A DNA stretch of 37,360 nt from an uncultured Lachnospiraceae bacterium (GCA_934418125.1 CAKRWT010000022.1:1-37360), one strand, 5' to 3'; positions 8,165-16,114 are shown, counted from the first letter of the stretch. The notes: generated by a model from the sequence alone, not told the origin. Program-made: numbers and translations.

Positions 8165-9067
8165 TTATTCACTCACGATATCCGGCACCCTTATTTTCAA
8201 TGCCTGCTGTTTATTTTCTATAACGGCAACTTTATGCTCTCCACCAAACTCCCCATCTAATGACCATGCCAACGGCTCCTCCGCCTCCACAGTCATCCTG
8301 GCTGCCTTAAAAGTATAGATATACTCAGAACTTACCTGCTTATCCACCATTGCCAGAATGATGTTGTTCAGTTCCAGCGGATTTTTCGGCTTACGGATTA
8401 ACGTTACCTCAAATTTTCCGTCATCTAACAGAATATTCTGTCCGGTAATACCGCGGAATCCTCCCACCGAATAAGAGTTTGTAATCATACCATACAGGAA
8501 TTCACCCTCTATCGTCTGGTCCTCATACGCAATTTTAAGTTTGTAGCTTCTGACCGCGGGAAGTCTCTTGACTCCCTCTATCAGATATGCCGCATGCCCA
8601 AGTACATTCTTAATATCCTGCCTTGTCTCATAAGACACATCGGTAAACAATCCAAATGCTGCCACGTAAACAAAGCTGCTGCCGTTAAAGTCTCCAATAT
8701 CACATGGGAACTCCCGACCATTTACTACCACGTCTGCTGCCCGGCTCATATTCTTCGGAATCCCCAGACTGTTCGCAAAGTCATTGGTGCTGCCCGCCGG
8801 CACATAGCCAATCGGAAGCTTTCTGTCACACTGCATCATTCCGTTTACAACTTCATCCAATGTGCCATCACCACCACTGCACGCCACAATGTCATATCCT
8901 TCCCGGCGTTCCCTGACCGCCTTAACGGCATCTCCGGCAGCCTGTGTAGGATGTACGGTTACCTCATATCCTGCTTTGGTAAAAACATCAATAATATCTA
9001 ACAGGTTACTACGAATCTGTGCTTTTCCGGCGCGGGGATTATAAACAAAAAACATTTTCTTATTCAT
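8165..9067 (-). CDS. Diacylglycerol/lipid kinase family protein (YegS/DgkB type)
   Basis: A soluble lipid kinase of 300 residues. The N-terminal catalytic domain shows NPRAGKA at 10-16, the nucleotide-binding SGGDGTLDEVVNG at 64-76 and PAGSTNDFANSLG at 90-102. The C-terminal beta-rich domain carries the usual late motif AWSLDGEFGG. It phosphorylates diacylglycerol or a related lipid at the inner membrane face, returning it to phospholipid synthesis. The start has GGGAGG at 9075-9080. A TATAAT (9105-9110, minus) overlaps the exit side of the Agr-operon terminator, so the promoter and terminator are packed together. It marks the left boundary of the accessory island. Confidence 0.9.
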   Translation of the reverse strand: MNKKMFFVYNPRAGKAQIRSNLLDIIDVFTKAGYEVTVHPTQAAGDAVKAVRERREGYDIVACSGGDGTLDEVVNGMMQCDRKLPIGYVPAGSTNDFANSLGIPKNMSRAADVVVNGREFPCDIGDFNGSSFVYVAAFGLFTDVSYETRQDIKNVLGHAAYLIEGVKRLPAVRSYKLKIAYEDQTIEGEFLYGMITNSYSVGGFRGITGQNILLDDGKFEVTLIRKPKNPLELNNIILAMVDKQVSSEYIYTFKAARMTVEAEEPLAWSLDGEFGGEHKVAVIENKQQALKIRVPDIVSE

Positions 9068-9111
9068 AGTGATTCCTCCCTTAATTCGTATCTGTTATCC
9101 TCATATTATAG

Positions 9112-9143
9112 AAAAAAAAGAATTTCCGCAACCGGAAATTCTT
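9112..9143 (-). terminator. Terminator of the Agr operon
   Basis: Read on the minus strand, AAGAATTTCCG / CGGAAATTCTT (positions 9143-9133 and 9128-9118) form a perfect 11-bp stem with a GTTG loop, followed by six further T (9117-9112). It ends the agrB transcript 32 nt after its stop and insulates the lipid kinase gene. Confidence 0.9.
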
Positions 9144-9175
9144 TACCTGTCAAACTCCACTTTTCATTTTTGAAC

Positions 9176-9754
9176 CTAATTTTCTACCATATTTCTATTT
9201 TTTATTTTGCCTATTAGCATGGTCACAGCTATTATAAAAAAAGTAATTACAATCACACTCAAGCACTTAGCATTTTGCAATACAATACATATATATGCCA
9301 TTAAAATATCTACACCCAGAAACAGTTTCAATTTCTTTTTAAAATATTCTATTTCCTCCTCATCTGCTTTTCTATTTATATTTTCAACAGGATATAAATG
9401 CATAATAATTATTGCCATTAACGGTAGAATAACAAATAAACTTTTCATGGAAATCTGTATATTCTGTGCTCCTAATAAGACTCCTATAAATGTCAGACAC
9501 GATAATAGGAAACAAGAATAATATCTTTTTAGATGTAATCCTCCCGCATATGACCGTAATGGCACAAAAATAATAAAGAAGATTATCCCCTCAACAAACA
9601 TATGTGTATATAAAGAAACAAAAAGACAAAACATAGCAAATAGCCCCACTTCCAATGTTATCTCAAACCCATACTCATAAGCTTCTCTATCTTCTTCTCC
9701 TATCATACCTTTAACAATAATATAATTTGCTAACACTTTGGCGGCTTTTTTCAT
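9176..9754 (-). CDS. agrB: AgrB-like peptide-processing membrane protease
   Basis: An integral membrane cysteine protease of the AgrB family, which cuts the C-terminal tail from the AgrD precursor and helps form the cyclic thiolactone signal. The catalytic pair lies in RSYAGGLHLKRYYSCFLLS: His and Cys are seven residues apart (74 and 81 from the chosen start), the same spacing as His77/Cys84 of S. aureus AgrB. About five or six hydrophobic segments are seen. I chose the ATG at 9754 (MKKAAKVLANYIIVK, 192 residues), 2 nt after the agrD stop; a TTG at 9760 overlapping that stop is an alternative. It is the last gene before the terminator. Confidence 0.9.
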   Translation of the reverse strand: MKKAAKVLANYIIVKGMIGEEDREAYEYGFEITLEVGLFAMFCLFVSLYTHMFVEGIIFFIIFVPLRSYAGGLHLKRYYSCFLLSCLTFIGVLLGAQNIQISMKSLFVILPLMAIIIMHLYPVENINRKADEEEIEYFKKKLKLFLGVDILMAYICIVLQNAKCLSVIVITFFIIAVTMLIGKIKNRNMVEN

Positions 9755-9756
9755 AT

Positions 9757-9903
9757 TCAAAACTTACGAAACTTTTTTACTGTTTCCGGCTGTTTAGGTT
9801 GATAAAAAATTATCATACAGATACTATTTGCCGCCACTGAAAGTACACTAGTTCCTACAGCAGTCAAGCTTTTGGCTAATATATTGTTTTCCTTTTCTTT
9901 CAT
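9757..9903 (-). CDS. agrD: AgrD-like cyclic lactone autoinducer precursor, 48 residues
   Basis: A short ORF with a strong ribosome-binding site (GGAGG at 9911-9915, 7 nt before the ATG). The product has a charged start (MKEKENNILAKS), an amphipathic/hydrophobic leader (LTAVGTSVLSVAA), a core NSICMIIF and the tail YQPKQPETVKKFRKF. Cys29 and Phe33 frame a five-residue ring CMIIF, placed before YQPKQP just as CLWFT precedes HQPEEP in the C. perfringens peptide, as I recall it. The predicted signal is therefore a CMIIF thiolactone, perhaps with a short N-terminal tail. It lies directly before agrB and 96 nt after the kinase gene, with repeated LytTR-like sites in that gap. The identification is strong; the mature peptide is inferred. 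Confidence 0.92.
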   Translation of the reverse strand: MKEKENNILAKSLTAVGTSVLSVAANSICMIIFYQPKQPETVKKFRKF

Positions 9904-9944
9904 TGATATGCCTCCTTTTATATACATTTCATTTATTATATATC

Positions 9945-9994
9945 GATAATTACTGTATTTTATACTTTGTCAAAAAAACGTAATGTACTGTCAA
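9945..9994 (-). promoter_or_regulatory. Putative LytTR-regulated promoter in front of agrD
   Basis: On the minus strand, TTGACAGTACAT (TTGACA at 9989-9994) and TTGACAAAGTAT (TTGACA at 9968-9973) are direct repeats exactly 21 bp apart. This is the spacing of AgrA sites in staphylococcal agr promoters (ACAGTTAAG-type repeats). A third ACAGTAATT lies 14 bp further on. The second TTGACA can serve as a -35, with only a weak -10 (ATTATC, 9945-9950) at 17 nt, which would fit an activator-dependent promoter. A likely target of the adjacent LytTR regulator. Confidence 0.6.
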
Positions 9995-9999
9995 ATTTT

Positions 10000-11280
10000 C
10001 TAAAAGTTTAGTACAAGCGTCAACGAAAAAATACTATTATCATTCTCTATAAATACTTCTCCTTGGTATATATCTGCAATCTTCTTAATTGACTTTATTC
10101 CATATCCATGTCCACACTCTGCCATCTTTGTAGATAAAATCTCACCATTTTTGTCTCGTCTAATTTTATGTCTATATTGATTCTTTATTACCAAAATCCA
10201 AGCTTCTTTCTTAACACCCATTGATATCTGTATTACTTTATCTTTATTTTCACATTCTTTTGTTGCCTCTATTGCATTATCTATTGCATTGCCTAAAACT
10301 ATCCCTAAATCACATTGCTCTATTGGTAGTTCATCCGGTATAAATATTTTCAATTGAAACTCTATTCCATAATCTTTTGCTATTGCATATTTTGCATTGA
10401 TTACGGCATCCACTACAGCATTTCCGCTATCTGAAATAACTGACTTGTTATTACAATTTTTAATAATTTTATCTATATTTCTAATTATTGTCTCTTTATC
10501 AGCACTTTCTAATGCCCCTTTTATAGCAATTAATTCATTCACTAGATTGTGTTTTTCTTTCTGAAAGTCTTCCATTACTTTCTTTTGTTCCAATGTATTA
10601 TAAGAAATTAAATTAAGTTGTTGCACATATACGTCTCTCTCTTTTTCCCATAAATATCTTTTGTTCATTTGTATATATATTTCAAAAATAACTATATTAA
10701 ACAGAAGCAAAATACTTGTACTAATTGCCAAATATGTCTTATTTGCAACAAAATAGAACTGAGTTATTGAAATAAATACACTTCCTATAGGTACAGGCAG
10801 CAGACATAAATATGAGCTATCTGAAATATTTCCACTATTATTTTTATTCCATATTATCGGTATGATATATACTAAAGCCATCATAATTAATGTGGAAGTT
10901 ACCATTCCTACTGCATTCAAATTTTCTGCCTCTAAAGAAGTTTTACTTAATAAAAAGAAAACAAACATTTCTACTAATGCCCAAATTGTACAGAACACCG
11001 TTAGAAGAAAATACTTCTCTATTCCTTTACACTCATATCCACATACTGCTATTAAAAGCAGTAATATTGCATTGCCTACAGTCAATATTACATTAATATC
11101 CATATTATTATACTGAGATATTACCTGAAACACACAGAAAATAATCCATACACATTTTAGACTTGCTGCACTATTCTTTTTCTCAAAAAAACTTCCCCAA
11201 AATCTCTTTATTGTCCATACTGTTGTAATAGCCACTACTACATTTAATATGAACGTTGCTATGTCATGCATGTATTTCAT
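10000..11280 (-). CDS. AgrC-like sensor histidine kinase (GHKL ATPase)
   Basis: A protein of 426 residues with a membrane sensor of about six hydrophobic segments (residues 5-200) and a cytoplasmic kinase. The dimerisation/phosphoacceptor segment contains FQKEKHNLVNELIAIKGAL, with His244 in the usual AgrC position, although the common RHD context is changed to EKHN. The ATPase has an N box LGNAIDNAIEA (329-339) and a G box GHGYGIKSIKKI (390-401). It should bind the AgrD-derived peptide from outside and phosphorylate the regulator encoded just upstream. The start at 11280 overlaps the regulator by 17 nt; a second ATG at 11271 has AGGAG at 9 nt and may be the true start. Confidence 0.88.
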   Translation of the reverse strand: MKYMHDIATFILNVVVAITTVWTIKRFWGSFFEKKNSAASLKCVWIIFCVFQVISQYNNMDINVILTVGNAILLLLIAVCGYECKGIEKYFLLTVFCTIWALVEMFVFFLLSKTSLEAENLNAVGMVTSTLIMMALVYIIPIIWNKNNSGNISDSSYLCLLPVPIGSVFISITQFYFVANKTYLAISTSILLLFNIVIFEIYIQMNKRYLWEKERDVYVQQLNLISYNTLEQKKVMEDFQKEKHNLVNELIAIKGALESADKETIIRNIDKIIKNCNNKSVISDSGNAVVDAVINAKYAIAKDYGIEFQLKIFIPDELPIEQCDLGIVLGNAIDNAIEATKECENKDKVIQISMGVKKEAWILVIKNQYRHKIRRDKNGEILSTKMAECGHGYGIKSIKKIADIYQGEVFIENDNSIFSLTLVLNF

Positions 11281-11992
11281 CTCCTAATATCCTACTATAT
11301 TGATTACCGATAATTCTTTGCCTGTCTTCACTAATCGGCAACGTCATTCCATTTATTAATGTTACCAATTTTCTTGAACGCGAGCGTATAAAATGATAGT
11401 TAACAAGATATGATTGATGAATCCTCAAAAAGGGAATTTTCCCATCTTTAAGCCTCTCCTCAACATCTGATAACTTTCCATTAAAGACGGATGAGTCTCC
11501 ATTTTTACTATGTACATATATTTTTCTGCCACTACTTTCAAAATATAAAATATCAATGCACGCAATCTTATACTCCTCATTTCGATATCGAAATGAAAAA
11601 TAAAATTTTCGATTACAAATCTTATAATTTGCATCTAGAAAAATCTTCTCAAAATTTTGTTGCTCTATTGGTTTCTTGATAAATGCAAAAACATCCAAAC
11701 GAAATAACTCCATCATATATCTGTCATACCCTGAGACATAAATAATGAGCACATTCTCATCAATTTTTCTAATAGCTTTAGCAACTGTAATTCCGTCCCC
11801 ATTCTCCATTTGAATATCTAAATAAATTAAATCATATTTTGTTCCACTAACTATTTCCTTTTCTAATCCCTCACCACTAAAAAAGACATCTGTATCGAAT
11901 GGAATGCTTTCCCTCATACAAATGTCATGAATATTATTATCTATTTGGCTTGTAATTATCTTTTCATCGTCACAAATAGCTATTTTTATCAT
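11264..11992 (-). CDS. LytTR-type response regulator (AgrA-like)
   Basis: A two-domain regulator of 242 residues. The receiver domain has the acidic pair CDDE (8-10), the phosphoacceptor Asp59 in LIYLDIQMENGDG and a conserved Lys in FIKKPIEQ. The LytTR DNA-binding domain occupies about 135-240 (IACIDILYFESSGRKIYVHS, LRIHQSYLVNYHFI, LVTLINGMTLPIS). This is the AgrA architecture, which binds direct repeats of ACAGTTAAG type. The best candidate target is the repeat array at 9945-9994 before agrDB. Its gene overlaps the kinase and follows the ribbon-helix-helix gene by 34 nt, implying one operon. Confidence 0.9.
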   Translation of the reverse strand: MIKIAICDDEKIITSQIDNNIHDICMRESIPFDTDVFFSGEGLEKEIVSGTKYDLIYLDIQMENGDGITVAKAIRKIDENVLIIYVSGYDRYMMELFRLDVFAFIKKPIEQQNFEKIFLDANYKICNRKFYFSFRYRNEEYKIACIDILYFESSGRKIYVHSKNGDSSVFNGKLSDVEERLKDGKIPFLRIHQSYLVNYHFIRSRSRKLVTLINGMTLPISEDRQRIIGNQYSRILGDEIHA

Positions 11993-12026
11993 CTGAAATT
12001 CCTCTATTTTATATTAATGTTTTGTC

Positions 12027-12221
12027 CTATTTCTCTATTGTACAACGCTCAATAGCATATTCCAATAATCTCCCAATTAACTCGTTTCTACTTCTTCCTG
12101 TTTCCATAGAAATTACATCAATTTGAGCAACTATTTCTTCTTTAATTCTAACTGAAAATACTTTATACCCATCCTCACCTTTGGGATTTTTACGTCTTAT
12201 TATTAAATCATCTTTCCCCAT
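12027..12221 (-). CDS. Ribbon-helix-helix (Arc/CopG-like) small DNA-binding protein
   Basis: A protein of 64 residues from the ATG at 12221, which has GGAGGTGCACT directly upstream (an ATG at 12242 lacks this). The sequence YKVFSVRIKEEIVAQIDVIS, followed by TGRSRNELIGRLLEYAIE, is a classic strand-helix-turn-helix RHH fold: the strand contacts operator DNA, and R(S)RNELI marks the second helix. It is the first gene of the operon with the Agr-like regulator and kinase. RHH proteins of this size usually repress their own operon; that role is inferred. Confidence 0.75.
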   Translation of the reverse strand: MGKDDLIIRRKNPKGEDGYKVFSVRIKEEIVAQIDVISMETGRSRNELIGRLLEYAIERCTIEK

Positions 12222-12346
12222 AGTGCACCTCCATTTAATCATATATTATGCTCACTATCAGGGTTTAATATATGTTATCTTTTATGTTATTCATTCAGTT
12301 TGTAATGCACACCACAACTATGGGCATAAAATATTCATTTTTTTAG

Positions 12347-12374
12347 TTTACAATTAAAATTTTATTTTCTTATT
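12347..12374 (+). promoter_or_regulatory. Group 5 sigma-type promoter of the DUF1906 protein gene
   Basis: TTTACA (12347-12352), 16 nt, then CTTATT (12369-12374). The -35 is part of the ten-base word TTAGTTTACA, shared with the promoters at 16004 and 16651. The -10 is unlike TATAAT but identical to that at 17280. TcdR/UviA/BotR promoters also use TTTACA with a pyrimidine-rich -10. Confidence 0.65.
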
Positions 12375-12396
12375 AATTTACGTAATCCAAATAAAT

Positions 12397-12432
12397 TAGC
12401 AAGTAATTTCTACTCTATATCTTTACTTGCTA
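12397..12432 (+). promoter_or_regulatory. Hairpin in the leader of the DUF1906 protein gene
   Basis: Perfect 10-bp arms TAGCAAGTAA (12397-12406) and TTACTTGCTA (12423-12432) enclose 16 nt and end ten bases before the AAAGGAGG ribosome-binding site. No T tract follows, so it is not a terminator; it could stabilise the mRNA or be an operator. Confidence 0.55.
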
Positions 12433-12457
12433 TACAAAATCAAAGGAGGTCTATTAT

Positions 12458-14767
12458 ATGGACAAAATGGTACAAGAAGTACAGCAGTGGCTAAATGATA
12501 CCTGGCCACAAAAATTTAAGTATGACGAAACTGGTGCTACATCCGGAACCTTTCCTGTAAAACCAGATGGAATGACCGGTAATACAACTGTCAAAGCATT
12601 GATTATGGCACTACAAACAAAATTAAGTTTGACAGCTGATGGAGCCTGGGGTAACGGAACCACCAAAGCATGCCCTACAATTAATTCATCTACAACCGAC
12701 AAAATTATGATTCGAATTGTACAGGGTGGCTTCATTTGCAAAGGGTATAACCCTGGCGGTTTTGATGGGGCTTTTGGTCCGCTTCTCCAGTCTTGTATTA
12801 ATACCTTTAAAGAAGACTTGGGATGCACGGCCGATAATCAGTTAAATCCCTTGGAGTTTAAATCTTTATTAACAACGGATCCCTCCGTAAAAGTTAGTAC
12901 TGGCACTTATGAAATCAGGTCTGTGCAGCAATACTTAAATCGCAATTATGGGAACCTCTATGTAGCAAAGTTAGGCTACTTACCTACCGGTGGAGTATAT
13001 GAACGCAAAACTGCAAAAGCACTCATTTATGCATTTCAAAATAATATTAATACTACTGCAGATGGTGCAATTGGTAATAACACCTATTTAGCGATGCCTA
13101 GCATTGATTGTAGTTCAACTAATTCTAGCCTTATAAAGATTTTGCAGTGTGCTCTTATTTGTAATGGATATTCAGTTGCACTCAATGGTGTTTATACAGA
13201 TGATGTTACAGAAGCGATTTCAAGTTTTCAACGTTTTATGAAACTCGACCTTGATTCGACTGTTACTCTTGGAAAAGTAAATCGTAGAACATGGTCTGCT
13301 CTTCTCCAAAGCAAAGGCGACCCATTACGCCCAGCAAATGCCTGTGATTGTGCTACTATACTTAACAGCGAAAAAGCCAAACTCCTAGTTGATAATGGTT
13401 ACACCGTTGTCGGACGTTACTTAACGGGAACTGTTAAAACCTCCTCTGGCGGGCGAGTAAGTAAAGCTTTAACCTCAGAAGAACTCCTAGCTATTACAAA
13501 TGCAGGTCTTAGAGTTTTTGCAATCTATCAGGATGGCGGTGCCTCAGCTTCTTATTTCAATTATAATCAAGGATATTCTGATGCTGCAGCAGCTGTATCT
13601 GCTGCAATTGCCTTAAATATCCCTACCGACGAAATTATTTATTTTGCGGTAGATTATGATTTTAATGAAGCGCAGTGTAATGATATAGTAGTTTCTCACT
13701 TCCGTGGAATCGCAAAATATATGGAGGAAACTTCGGTCAAATATAACGTAGGTATCTATGGCTCAAGAAATATTTGTTCTACCATATGCAAGAAAGGACT
13801 TGCTTCCAGTAGTTTTGTTGCGGATATGTCAACAGGTTACAGTGGAAATCTTGGTTTCACTATGCCAGACAACTGGGCTTTTGACCAGTTCCTTGAATTT
13901 ACTATTGTAGGCTCCCCCACACTTTCCTTCCCACTGGATAAAGATATGTCTTCTGGTAGATATAATGGCTTCACTAGTGATACCAAATGTGGTCATGAAA
14001 ACTATCATGATTGTACCCTGCATCAGAACATGGTTCTAAAAGATGATGGATATTATGAATGTCAAGCATGCGGTTACAGAGTTCCTTCCCCATTCCTACA
14101 GGATAAAGATATTTTAAGTGACCAGGACTATTTAATGGTAACCGCTTTAACATACGCATATTCGTTCTTACTCGCAGAAGTAGATAAATATGGTGTCTTC
14201 TTTCATGATATTTGGTCTAAAATGTACTCTATACGAGGTAAAACAGAATACAAAAATCAGTATAAATACTGTGATATAAATGGAAAATGCTTATTTATTC
14301 CTCCAGATATTGACCCGACTGGGGTTGATAGAACTTCTAGCATAATCTATGACCCTAAACTAATCACCAGTAGCAATATTGATAGTGTCAGTGGCATCTT
14401 TTCTGAAATTATTGCAACTTCCACAGATGTCCTTTTTGGCTTTTTATTTCCAACTTCTCTTGCGGAATCCATTGCTTTAGCCATCAATGACTATCAGCAC
14501 GAGGGAAATACTATCTCTAGCTTCAATTCTATATTACAGGCTCTTGTCAGTAAAACTGATGCCTCTGCTTTTGGGCTTATCTTACAACTACTAGAACTCG
14601 GCATTAACATTAATGACAAAGAAAATGCAAAAGTAGTAAGTATTGGTGATTTCGTTGTCCAATTGCATTATCTTGAAACTGGATTAGTATATGATTTTTA
14701 CATTATATTTAACTCTAGTTTGGAATTCAAAAATGTTTATATCGACATTTCTTCTTCCATAATCTGA
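12458..14767 (+). CDS. Large signal-less peptidoglycan-binding/DUF1906 glycoside-hydrolase-like protein with a Cys/His cluster
   Basis: A protein of 769 residues. Residues 1-285 carry four PG_binding_1-like units (ends near 70, 140, 212 and 285; markers TADGAWGNGT and TTADGAIGNN). Residues 292-505 form a DUF1906/Rv2525c-like TIM-barrel domain: ANACDCATILN, then TVVGRYLTG, RVFAIYQDGG, IIYFAVDYDF, VGIYGSRNIC and FDQFLEFT. A compact metal-binding-like cluster follows (C511, H513, C519, H522, C535, C538). Residues 550-769 are an unrecognised C-terminal domain with hydrophobic helices around 645-715. There is no signal peptide or membrane anchor at the N terminus, although the domains act on cell walls; export through the nearby holin would explain this. 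It has a strong AAAGGAGG and a sigma-module promoter. The role as lysin or bacteriocin is inferred. Confidence 0.82.
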   Translation: MDKMVQEVQQWLNDTWPQKFKYDETGATSGTFPVKPDGMTGNTTVKALIMALQTKLSLTADGAWGNGTTKACPTINSSTTDKIMIRIVQGGFICKGYNPGGFDGAFGPLLQSCINTFKEDLGCTADNQLNPLEFKSLLTTDPSVKVSTGTYEIRSVQQYLNRNYGNLYVAKLGYLPTGGVYERKTAKALIYAFQNNINTTADGAIGNNTYLAMPSIDCSSTNSSLIKILQCALICNGYSVALNGVYTDDVTEAISSFQRFMKLDLDSTVTLGKVNRRTWSALLQSKGDPLRPANACDCATILNSEKAKLLVDNGYTVVGRYLTGTVKTSSGGRVSKALTSEELLAITNAGLRVFAIYQDGGASASYFNYNQGYSDAAAAVSAAIALNIPTDEIIYFAVDYDFNEAQCNDIVVSHFRGIAKYMEETSVKYNVGIYGSRNICSTICKKGLASSSFVADMSTGYSGNLGFTMPDNWAFDQFLEFTIVGSPTLSFPLDKDMSSGRYNGFTSDTKCGHENYHDCTLHQNMVLKDDGYYECQACGYRVPSPFLQDKDILSDQDYLMVTALTYAYSFLLAEVDKYGVFFHDIWSKMYSIRGKTEYKNQYKYCDINGKCLFIPPDIDPTGVDRTSSIIYDPKLITSSNIDSVSGIFSEIIATSTDVLFGFLFPTSLAESIALAINDYQHEGNTISSFNSILQALVSKTDASAFGLILQLLELGININDKENAKVVSIGDFVVQLHYLETGLVYDFYIIFNSSLEFKNVYIDISSSII

Positions 14768-14770
14768 TAG

Positions 14771-14807
14771 AAAGAAGGATTTCTCATCTTTTGAGAAATC
14801 CTTCTTT
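14771..14807. terminator. Strong bidirectional terminator between convergent genes
   Basis: Perfect 16-bp arms AAAGAAGGATTTCTCA (14771-14786) and TGAGAAATCCTTCTTT (14792-14807) surround a 5-nt loop. The terminal TTCTTT serves the plus-strand gene. The stop codon of the convergent membrane-protein gene (14784-14786) lies inside the stem. Confidence 0.88.
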
Positions 14808-15869
14808 GCATTGTATTAACGCATGTCTACATGAAATTATAAATACCGTCAAGCTTACCAACATCTTTATTACATCCTCTCCCCATACTCGCATAGGAAA
14901 GTCATGATAATCTACCAAGAAGCAATGCGTACAAGGCAACCAGTCCGCTGCCCAAAAGAATCTTGTTATATATTTGTACATGACATCCCAGAGAATATTG
15001 CTTCGATAGTGAAGATTTTCACCAATCGTATTTCTAAACACTAAGCGCCATATTTCCATTATCCAATAAAACGGGAATAAACATATTATCTTACCTCCCA
15101 GCTTGATTGCATAATATAAAAACAATATCTGTAAAACAAAATATGATATAGCAATTGCATATTTTAGTATCAACATAACAGAATAGGCTATCGGATAAAA
15201 CAACATATACGACCAGTTATCAAACATCATGGCAAAAGCTACTATATTATAGATAATAATTAAAAGACCACTTCTTATAAATTTCCTTTTAATCTTCTGG
15301 TATGTATCCTTCTTTTCTATTGAAATATGACTGTTCGTACTGACTGTAGAAGTTTCTCTATCCTCTGTCTGCACTTTGTGTTGATGCAATGCATATTTGC
15401 ACAAAATAAAAAAAGCTCCCAAACTTACTACTAATTTCAAAATATCTTCCACTAACAGCAGTACAGAAAAGGCTGAAAAATCGCTATTATAGTAATATAC
15501 TCTGTCATAAGTAAATGCATAATCTGCTGTCCAGAACACTGCTGTAACATGTTTGTACAAAAAGTTCAGTATCCCATTATTCTCATAACTTTGCATAAAC
15601 CAGACAAGATTTCTAAATACCAACCGATATATTTCCATTCCCCAGTACAATGGGAAAAAATACAGTAACCGACTTTGAAGTCCTATCGCGTAGCGCAACA
15701 TACATATCTGAATAACATAGAATGGAATCATAAACAGATACCTGGAAATAAATAGCATCTGTATGTTTGGTATGGCAATACTCATCGCGTTATAAGCTAT
15801 AACATACGCTTCCATATCAAACAATATTGTAATAATCCCACATAACAAAAGCTTCTTTCTCATATCCAT
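14784..15869 (-). CDS. Tandemly duplicated membrane protein of unknown function (immunity candidate)
   Basis: A protein of 361 residues made of two homologous halves (about 1-165 and 195-355). Paired blocks are FPLYWGMEIYRLVFRN with FPFYWIMEIWRLVFRN, YKHVTAVFWTADY with YKYITRFFWAADW, and VEDILKLVVSLGAFFILCKYAL with GEDVIKMLVSLTVFIISCRHAL. Each half has about four hydrophobic segments, so the whole should span the membrane about eight times. The halves are joined by a polar linker (QTEDRETSTVSTNSHISIEK). I do not recognise the family. It is convergent with the large wall-targeting protein and shares its terminator, a placement seen for self-protection genes; that role is inference. Confidence 0.7.
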   Translation of the reverse strand: MDMRKKLLLCGIITILFDMEAYVIAYNAMSIAIPNIQMLFISRYLFMIPFYVIQICMLRYAIGLQSRLLYFFPLYWGMEIYRLVFRNLVWFMQSYENNGILNFLYKHVTAVFWTADYAFTYDRVYYYNSDFSAFSVLLLVEDILKLVVSLGAFFILCKYALHQHKVQTEDRETSTVSTNSHISIEKKDTYQKIKRKFIRSGLLIIIYNIVAFAMMFDNWSYMLFYPIAYSVMLILKYAIAISYFVLQILFLYYAIKLGGKIICLFPFYWIMEIWRLVFRNTIGENLHYRSNILWDVMYKYITRFFWAADWLPCTHCFLVDYHDFPMRVWGEDVIKMLVSLTVFIISCRHALIQCKEGFLKR

Positions 15870-16003
15870 AACTACATTTCCCCATTCATTTTATATATCT
15901 TGTCCAATTATTTGACGCAACCATTCTTATCAAATTAGTCGTTTCCATTAACCTACATTTATAAATACTACAATATTCTGTCTTAAAATGCAAATAACAT
16001 TAG

Positions 16004-16032
16004 TTTACATCCAAACCTTCATACTTCATTTT
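16004..16032 (+). promoter_or_regulatory. Group 5 sigma-type promoter of the holin gene
   Basis: TTTACA (16004-16009) is followed after 17 nt by CATTTT (16027-16032). The surrounding ATTAGTTTACATC (13 bases, 15999-16011) is identical to the sequence in front of the sigma-factor gene (16646-16658). Confidence 0.6.
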
Positions 16033-16114
16033 TCTTTTATGTACTAACATGGTAGACATTTACTCCTATAAATTCTTATTAATATTAAAAAATAATAATA
16101 GGAGCACAATAAAT

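Noticed and set aside
16049..16114. Upstream ATG extending the holin by 22 residues
   Set aside because: There is no ribosome-binding site before 16049, and the added residues are not typical of the family, whereas 16115 has AGGAG at good spacing.
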